From positions 232,045,661 through 232,109,660 of the forward strand of contig CM042685.1 in the NCBI GenBank assembly GCA_023614405.1: a stretch of 64,000 nucleotides of DNA. Reading direction: 5' to 3'. The position numbers were made by a program, and so were the translations under genes. Shown piece after piece: positions 58,717 through 64,000 of this stretch (the stretch's first letter is position 1; each line of letters begins with the position of its first letter). This stretch comes from Avena insularis (lineage: Eukaryota > Streptophyta > Magnoliopsida > Poales > Poaceae). The notes under the pieces were generated by a model. The model was not told the origin of the DNA. It saw only the letters and a program-made list of their open reading frames with translations, and searched no databases.

Positions 58717-60825
58717 CTACGAGTAAAATGGACGAAGTAAAGCTATGTTCCATGGTCTTTTCGATTCTTCGCAGGCTTTATTCGCCTTGTTCTTTTCTGG
58801 TGACTGAGCATCGATTAGGTAATATGCATCATTGTGCAATGCTTTACTCACGATGAATGGCCCCTCCCATGGGGGTGATAGTTTGTGCATGTCGGCTGTG
58901 CGTTGCACTAGCCGAAGAACCAAATCTCCTTCTTTGAACACTCTTGGATTGACTTTCTTGCTGTGATATCGTCGAAGGTCTTGCTGATAAATAGCTAACC
59001 TTGATAGTGCCAACTCCCTGGCCTCTTCTAGTAAATTGACATCATCTTGCCGAGCTACCTCATTTACCTCAGCGGTTGTATACTGGGTTACTCTTGGCGA
59101 ATCATGTATTATGTTGGCTGGAAGCACGACTTCTGCCCCAGATACCAGAAAAAATGGGGTATACCCTGTTGACCTGTTTGGTGTAGTTCTGAGGCTCCAT
59201 AGCACTGCTGGTAGTTCCTCGATCCAGCATCCTGCCGACCTTTGCAGAGGTTCGATGAGTCGGGGTTTTATTCAGGACAATACTAGTCCATTAGATCTTT
59301 CTACCTGCCCATTTGATGCTGGGTGAGCCACCGAGGCGACATCTAGTCTTATGTGTTTTTCTTGGCAGAATCTAGCAAAAGCCCCTTCAGCAAAGTTTGT
59401 GCCATTGTCTGTAATAACACTATGTGGATAACCATATCTCAAGATAATATCTTTGAGGATTTTTACTGCTGTTGGTCCATCACACTTTTTTATTGGTTTT
59501 ACTTCAATCCATTTTGTGAACTTATCCACCATGACTAGAATGTGAGTCATTCCGCCCCGGTCTGGCTTGAATGGTCCCACCATATCCAAGCACCATACAG
59601 AAAATGGCCAAGTAATTGGTATTGTTTTTAAGTCGGACGATGGCATATGTATCTTGCTGGTGTATCTTTGGCAACCATTGCATTTTTCTACCAATTCTTT
59701 GGCCTCTTTCAACGCCGTCGGCCAATAAAATCCATGCCTGAATGCTTTGGCCACTAAAGCTCTGGACGAGGCATGATGCCCGCATTCTCCTTGATGTATA
59801 TCCAGGAGGATTTCCTGTCCTTCTGCCGAGTCAACACATCTCTGCAGCACGCTTGTGATGCTTCTTTTATACAGCTCATTGTTTATGATTGTATAAGCCT
59901 TTGCTCTTCTTACTGTCTGTCGAGCCAGTACCTCGTTACTCGGCAAAATTGCAACCTTAAGGAAGGAAAATATGGGTTGGGCCCATGTCGGCATGATTTT
60001 CTCTGGGATAATTTCACTATCTATTTCCATATTTTCTGCTGACATAACAACCTCGGATTTTTCCATATCCATTCGTGCGATGGCCGGGTTCACTTTCAGA
60101 ACTTCCGGGTTACATTCTCTGTCAACTTCCATTGGCGTACTATCTTCTCTTGATTCTGCCGAGATATAGATGGACTCGGACTCTGGTGATGGTGTTATTG
60201 ATGGTTTTCTCAGGTGTTCTAGGGCGATGCCCAGGGGAATTGATTGCCTAGTTGATCCAAGTTTTGACAGCGTGTCTGCAGCGTCATTTTCTGCCCAAGG
60301 TATATGATGAAACTCACATCCATCAAAGTATCCAGTGATTTTCTGCACATGAAATCTATATAGGGCCATATTCGCATCTAGCGCGTCCCAATTGCCTAAT
60401 ACTTGTTGTACTACTAAGTCCGAATCCCCGTAACATAGGATCCGACGTATGCCAATCTCTTTTGCCACCTTTAACCCATGGACGAGTGCTTCGTACTCGG
60501 CTACATTATTTGACGCGGCGAAATGTATTTGCAGTACATATTTCAGCTGATCTCTTTTTGGCGAGGTTAATACTATCCCTGCCCCCAAGCCATTCCTCAG
60601 CTTGGAACCATCAAAGTGCATTGTCCAATAATTCGGATCTGGTAATGGCGGCTCATATTGTACCTCGGCCCAATCCACAAAGAAATCTGCCACCGCCTGA
60701 GATTTGATTGCATCTCTCCTATCAAATTGCGGGGCATAAGGTGATAACTCGATTGCCCATTTTTCTATTCGGCCACTGGCATCTTTATTGCTCATTATCT
60801 CGGCTATGGGGGCTTCACAAATCAC
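58717..60825 (-). pseudogene. Plant-type (second) RNase H and integrase (Tat-like pol)
   Basis: The first ~60 residues are the end of the RT-linked RNase H and tether. The second RNase H follows with its catalytic signature: Asp in MHFDGSKLRNG, Glu in NVAEYEALVHG, Asp in CYGDSDLVVQQ, and a late Asp in ENDAADTLSKLGS. A ~110-residue tether leads to integrase: zinc-binding HH/CC (HQGECGHHASS; KCNGCQRY) and the DDE core (WCLDMVGPF, VITDNGTNF, NGQVERSN). A TGA at 59272-59274 interrupts the core; the same frame continues to 58717 with LWSLRTTPNRSTGYTPFFLV and the C-terminal KVNPRVFKEGDLVLR. A single nonsense change thus splits an otherwise intact protein. Confidence 0.92.
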
Positions 60826-60842
60826 TTTTATCGGATGTTTCT

Positions 60843-61563
60843 CTAAGTAATTTTTAGTTTTTTCGCCGACATGTATACTCCATAAGCCATCTTTTGGTAG
60901 TGCGGGTAGTTCTGTTTTAAGGCTGATAATACCTCGCTTAGGTAATATACCGGCCTTTGTACTGACTTTTCATCTTCATTCCGTTCCACGACCACCACCG
61001 CACTTACCACTCTGTTAGTGGCAGCTACATAAAGTAACATAGGCTCCTTTGATAATGGAGAGGCCAGAATTGGTGCCGTGACCAACATCTTTTTTAATTC
61101 ATGAAATGCGTTATTTGCTTGCGGTGTCCAAATGAACTTATCAGATTTTTTCATCAGTTGATATAGAGGTAATGCCTTTTCCCCCAGCCGACATACAAAC
61201 CGACTAAGCGAGGCCAAGCAACCCGTGAATTTTTGTACATCATTTAAACACCTCGGCAATTCCATTCTTTCAACTGCTCGTATTTTGGTTGGATTTGCCT
61301 CTATACCTCGGCTGGATACGAGAAAACCGAGTAATTTCCCAGCCGGGACACCGAAGGTACATTTTTCCGGGGTTAAGCTTCATTCGGAATCTTCTCAGGT
61401 TTGCGAATGTCTGCCGAATATCATCCAGGAGTGTTTTACTTTCTTTGGTTTTTATAACCACATCATCCACATATACTTGCACATTTTTCCCTATCTGGTC
61501 ATGCAGACACTTTTGCATGCATCTCTGGTATGTTGCTCCTGCGTTGCGCAGGCCGAATGTCAT
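60843..61563 (-). pseudogene. RT thumb and original (degenerate) RNase H (Tat-like pol)
   Basis: The frame from 61563 begins MTFGLRNAGATYQRCMQ and holds the RT active-site box VQVYVDDVVIKTK. A shift near 61340 leads to the frame at 61265-60843, with KFTGCLASLSRFV, then the tethered RNase H region. Where RNase H normally has a catalytic Asp the sequence reads LYVAATNRVVSAV, with Ala in that position. This suggests that the RT-linked RNase H is inactive in this lineage and that the downstream RNase H replaces it. Confidence 0.87.
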
Positions 61564-62000
61564 GGTACAATAGCAATAAGCCCCATACGGGGTAATAACG
61601 CGGTCTTTATTTGATCGGCCGGATTCAACGGTATCTGGTGGAAACCAGAATACGCGTCTACAAATGACAACAGCTCACAACCAGCGGTCGAATCAATGAC
61701 TTGGTCTATCCTAGGTAAAGGAAAAGGATCTTTGGGACACGCCTTGTTTAGGTTCGTGTAATCAATACACATTCGCCATACGACGGCTACATTTGGGTCA
61801 TCCTTTTTCTTTTCTACTAACACCGGATTTGATAGCCAATCCGGATGAAGTACTTCCATGATGAACCCGGCCGCCAGGAGCCGAGCTATCTCATTCCCTA
61901 TTATTTTTCTCCTGTCTTCGGCGAAGCGGTGGAGAGGTTGCTTCACCGGCCTTGCTCCTGGCCTTACATGCAAAGAGTGATCAGCCAACTCCCTCGGCAC
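61560..62000 (-). pseudogene. Reverse transcriptase N-part (Tat-like pol)
   Basis: RT fingers and palm: RKIIGNEIARLLAAGFI, WLSNPVLVEKKK, RMCIDYTNLNKACPKDPFPL and LLSFVDAYSGFHQI. The frame shifts at 61560, exactly before the MTFGLRNAGATY segment. The stretch 62001-62325 is the PR-RT linker, in broken frames. Confidence 0.9.
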
Positions 62001-62325
62001 ACCTTGCAGGTCTTGAGTTGACCAAGCAAAGATATCCCGATTCTCACGGAGGAAGTTGGTGAGCTCGCCTTCCTATTTGGCATCCAGGCCAGCGCCAATC
62101 GTGATGGTGCGCTCTGGGAACTGCTCATCTATCTGGACCTTTTTTGTCTCTTTTAGTCGGCTGGAAAGAAACACTTCCATGTGGGTTGGCTAACGCTGGC
62201 ATATTCAGATGTGCTGACTGAGCGAGAGCCGCTACCTCCTGAATTCTTCTTTTTTCTCTTGCAATCACCAATGACTCGGCCAGGTTTGATCCGGCCGAGG
62301 CACATTCCAACGACTTCCTGTAATC

Positions 62326-62835
62326 TCATGCTACTGTTATCACCCCTTGTGGTCCGGGTAACATCATTTTCAAGTAAGTGATGTGGCAGCTGCTCATGAA
62401 TTTGGCCAATGCCGGCCGCCCGAGTAAAGCATGATAGCAACTTTCTAGATCCACCACCTCAAACTCCAAATTTTCCGCTCTGCAGTTATCCCTTGTGCCG
62501 AATAATACATCTACTCGAATCTTCCCAATGGGTTCGCATGAAAGTCCCGGCACTATTCCATGGAACGTGGTTCTCGTGGATTGCAGCATATTCTGCGATA
62601 TTCTGAGTTTATGCATTGTATCTTTGTACATGATATTGATACTGCTCCCATTGTCAATGAGTACTTTTGAAAATTTCACATTAATGTTGGGCCCGACAAA
62701 ATTCGGATCTAGTACGAGTGCGTACGACCCTGGATTCGACATTAATTTGGGGTGATCTTTTATGCTCCAAGTTACTTTTTGATCTGACCAAGGTACATAT
62801 CTGGGTACTATTGGCATAACTGCATTTACTTCCAT
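62326..62835 (-). pseudogene. Aspartic protease (Tat-like gypsy)
   Basis: The protease box appears as VLIDNGSSINIMY (Asp-Asn-Gly in place of the common Asp-Ser/Thr-Gly, a variant I believe is normal in this lineage). The flap-proximal YHALLGRPALAKF segment and a C-terminal LKMMLPGPQGVITV complete it. A gag-protease linker (PRYVPWSDQKVTWSIKDHP) occupies the first ~60 residues. Confidence 0.88.
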
Positions 62836-63128
62836 ATGTCGGCGCTGTACACTTTGCCTGTCTTGCTATTCTGTAGTGAACACGCAATATGATTGATGAT
62901 GTTCCCTGTAATCATTGCGTCCATTATTTCCGGGGTTTGTCCTTCCATCCTGACCCTAATTTATCACTTGATGCACTGCATCTCTCCGGTCCGAGTTATC
63001 ATACCTCGAGGGAGGAGGGGGTAACATTAACTGCTGTGCATTTGCCCCAGTCAATTGCGGCTGCTGCTGCTGCTGATGTGCCTGATGAGAAGGTGCTAGC
63101 ATGCCCACTAGGCTCCCCATTGCATTTT

Positions 63129-63935
63129 TCATCCAGGCGCATTGCCGAGTTGTATGATTAGCCGGCTTGGCTGGGTTTGGAGTGTGAAACTTACACGGTT
63201 GATCAACATGGATTCAAACGTGTACTTCGGCCTTTCCTGCCACTGCTTCTTCTGTTCTGGTGTCCACTGTCTCTTCCCTTCATTCCTTGGTGTCCATTGC
63301 CGAGGACCATTCTTCTGCCGCTGACTGTTTCCATGGCTCGGCTGATCTTGCACTACCGCTGCCACCTGATTGGAGGCATATCTGTAATCCGGTCTTTCCT
63401 CTCTTCTTCTACCTCTGAATTCGTTGCGCCTCGATGATCCGGCCGCATCTCTTGCATACTGATCTTGATGCTCCCGATGCTCCGCCGACATCAGTTCTGG
63501 TTGCGTCGGATCACCCAATGCGTATGAATCCGCTATCCTGATGGTTTCTGCCAAAGTGGTTGGCATATCTCTTTGCAGTCTCTGCCACAAGACACTGGTA
63601 TATTGGCGTCCTTGAGCGAACCAAGCTATCGCTTGAGATTATATAACTCCCTCGCATGAGTTCCTTAGGTTACACCATCGAGTTAAGAATTCTCTGTCTG
63701 TCTCATTCGGTCTCTGCTTGCACATTGCAAGATGCTGAGGCCTGTTTGGTCTCTTGTAAGTACTGGTGAAGTTGCTGACAAACATCTCTTCAAAATCTAG
63801 CCAACAGTTGATACTTCCTGCTGGCAGATTGTTCAGCCATACTCTGGCTGGTCCTTCCAGCATTTGCGGGACATATCTTACTGCCCATCGCAAGTTCCCA
63901 CCAGCTATATTTACTGCAGTAGCATAGTCAATCAA
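63129..63935 (-). pseudogene. Gag (Tat-like gypsy), 5' part outside the window
   Basis: The frame from 63935 reads GPARVWLNNLPAGSINCWLD and RPNETDREFLTRW, the Retrotrans_gag capsid domain. A stop/shift at 63639 precedes the second frame (63590), with MPTTLAETIRIADSYALGDP and an Arg/Gln-rich nucleocapsid region. A knuckle-like Cys/His segment (NHTTRQCAWM) appears near 63155-63130 in another frame. Gag continues upstream beyond 63935 toward the window edge. Confidence 0.87.
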
Positions 63936-64000
63936 CCAATCCTGTGGTTTGGTGCTCCCATTGTATGTTTTCGTGCCCCTTGCCAGCTGAAAGTTCGGCA

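Larger units (their letters stand above)
51850..64000 (-). mobile_element. Ty3/gypsy, Tat/Retand-like, with antisense gene; 5' end outside the window
   Basis: On the minus strand the coding order is gag (63.9 kb), protease, RT, RNase H, a second RNase H and integrase (to 58.7 kb). A ~6 kb 3' region and the 3' LTR (52594-51850) follow. The second RNase H, absence of a chromodomain, the long 3' region with tandem repeats and an antisense ORF are hallmarks of the Tat lineage (Retand, Grande, RIRE2 relatives). The 5' LTR, PBS and gag start lie beyond 64000. Confidence 0.88.

Overview
The window is plant nuclear DNA made almost entirely of nested, decayed retrotransposons. The organism is most likely a Triticeae grass (wheat, Aegilops, barley or rye group). 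The main clue is the copia elements: their LTRs begin TGTTGGAGATATGCCC or TGAAGGGAATATGCCC, the hallmark of the Angela/WIS/BARE group. Large-LTR chromoviruses and a Tat-lineage gypsy element fit the same setting. No intact host gene, RNA gene or CRISPR array was found. Every element is read as a pseudogene or relic because of frameshifts, nonsense codons or truncation.

Layout. 1-13548: a minus-strand Ty3/gypsy chromovirus (Tekay/Del-like) with ~4 kb LTRs, PBS, PPT, gag-pol, a chromodomain, and an extra coiled-coil/acidic ORF upstream of gag. 13549-14698: an isolated LTR-like segment. 14699-18939: a decayed minus-strand copia element with a 136-bp LTR. 19021-20029: exon relics of a Prp19/MAC3-type WD40 gene, followed by a 5'-truncated L1-type LINE (about 20160-23673). 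24998-25468: an exon relic of an unrecognised plant gene. 25672-29723: an unclassified, probably non-autonomous LTR element with a 1.5-kb LTR and a small coiled-coil ORF.

29724-41101: two Angela-like copia bodies in tandem on the plus strand. They share the central LTR, which has a PPT on its left and a PBS on its right. 41102-51849: a minus-strand WIS/BARE-like copia element that has been hit three times: the Angela tandem ends inside its 3' LTR, a 4682-bp solo LTR with TSD tcata sits between gag and protease, and a Tat-lineage gypsy interrupts its 5' LTR. 51850-64000 (continuing past the window): that Tat/Retand-like gypsy on the minus strand, with gag, protease, RT, a degenerate RNase H, a second plant-type RNase H and integrase. 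Between pol and the 3' LTR it carries two families of tandem repeats and a spliced antisense gene on the plus strand with its own TATA box.

How the parts relate. Functions are those of retrotransposition (gag particle, protease, RT/RNase H, integrase). The most unusual content is accessory: three unrelated elements each carry an additional ORF with a predicted coiled coil (8529-9319, 29133-29475, 53246-57670). Relative ages can be partly ordered by nesting: the WIS-like copia is older than its three invaders.
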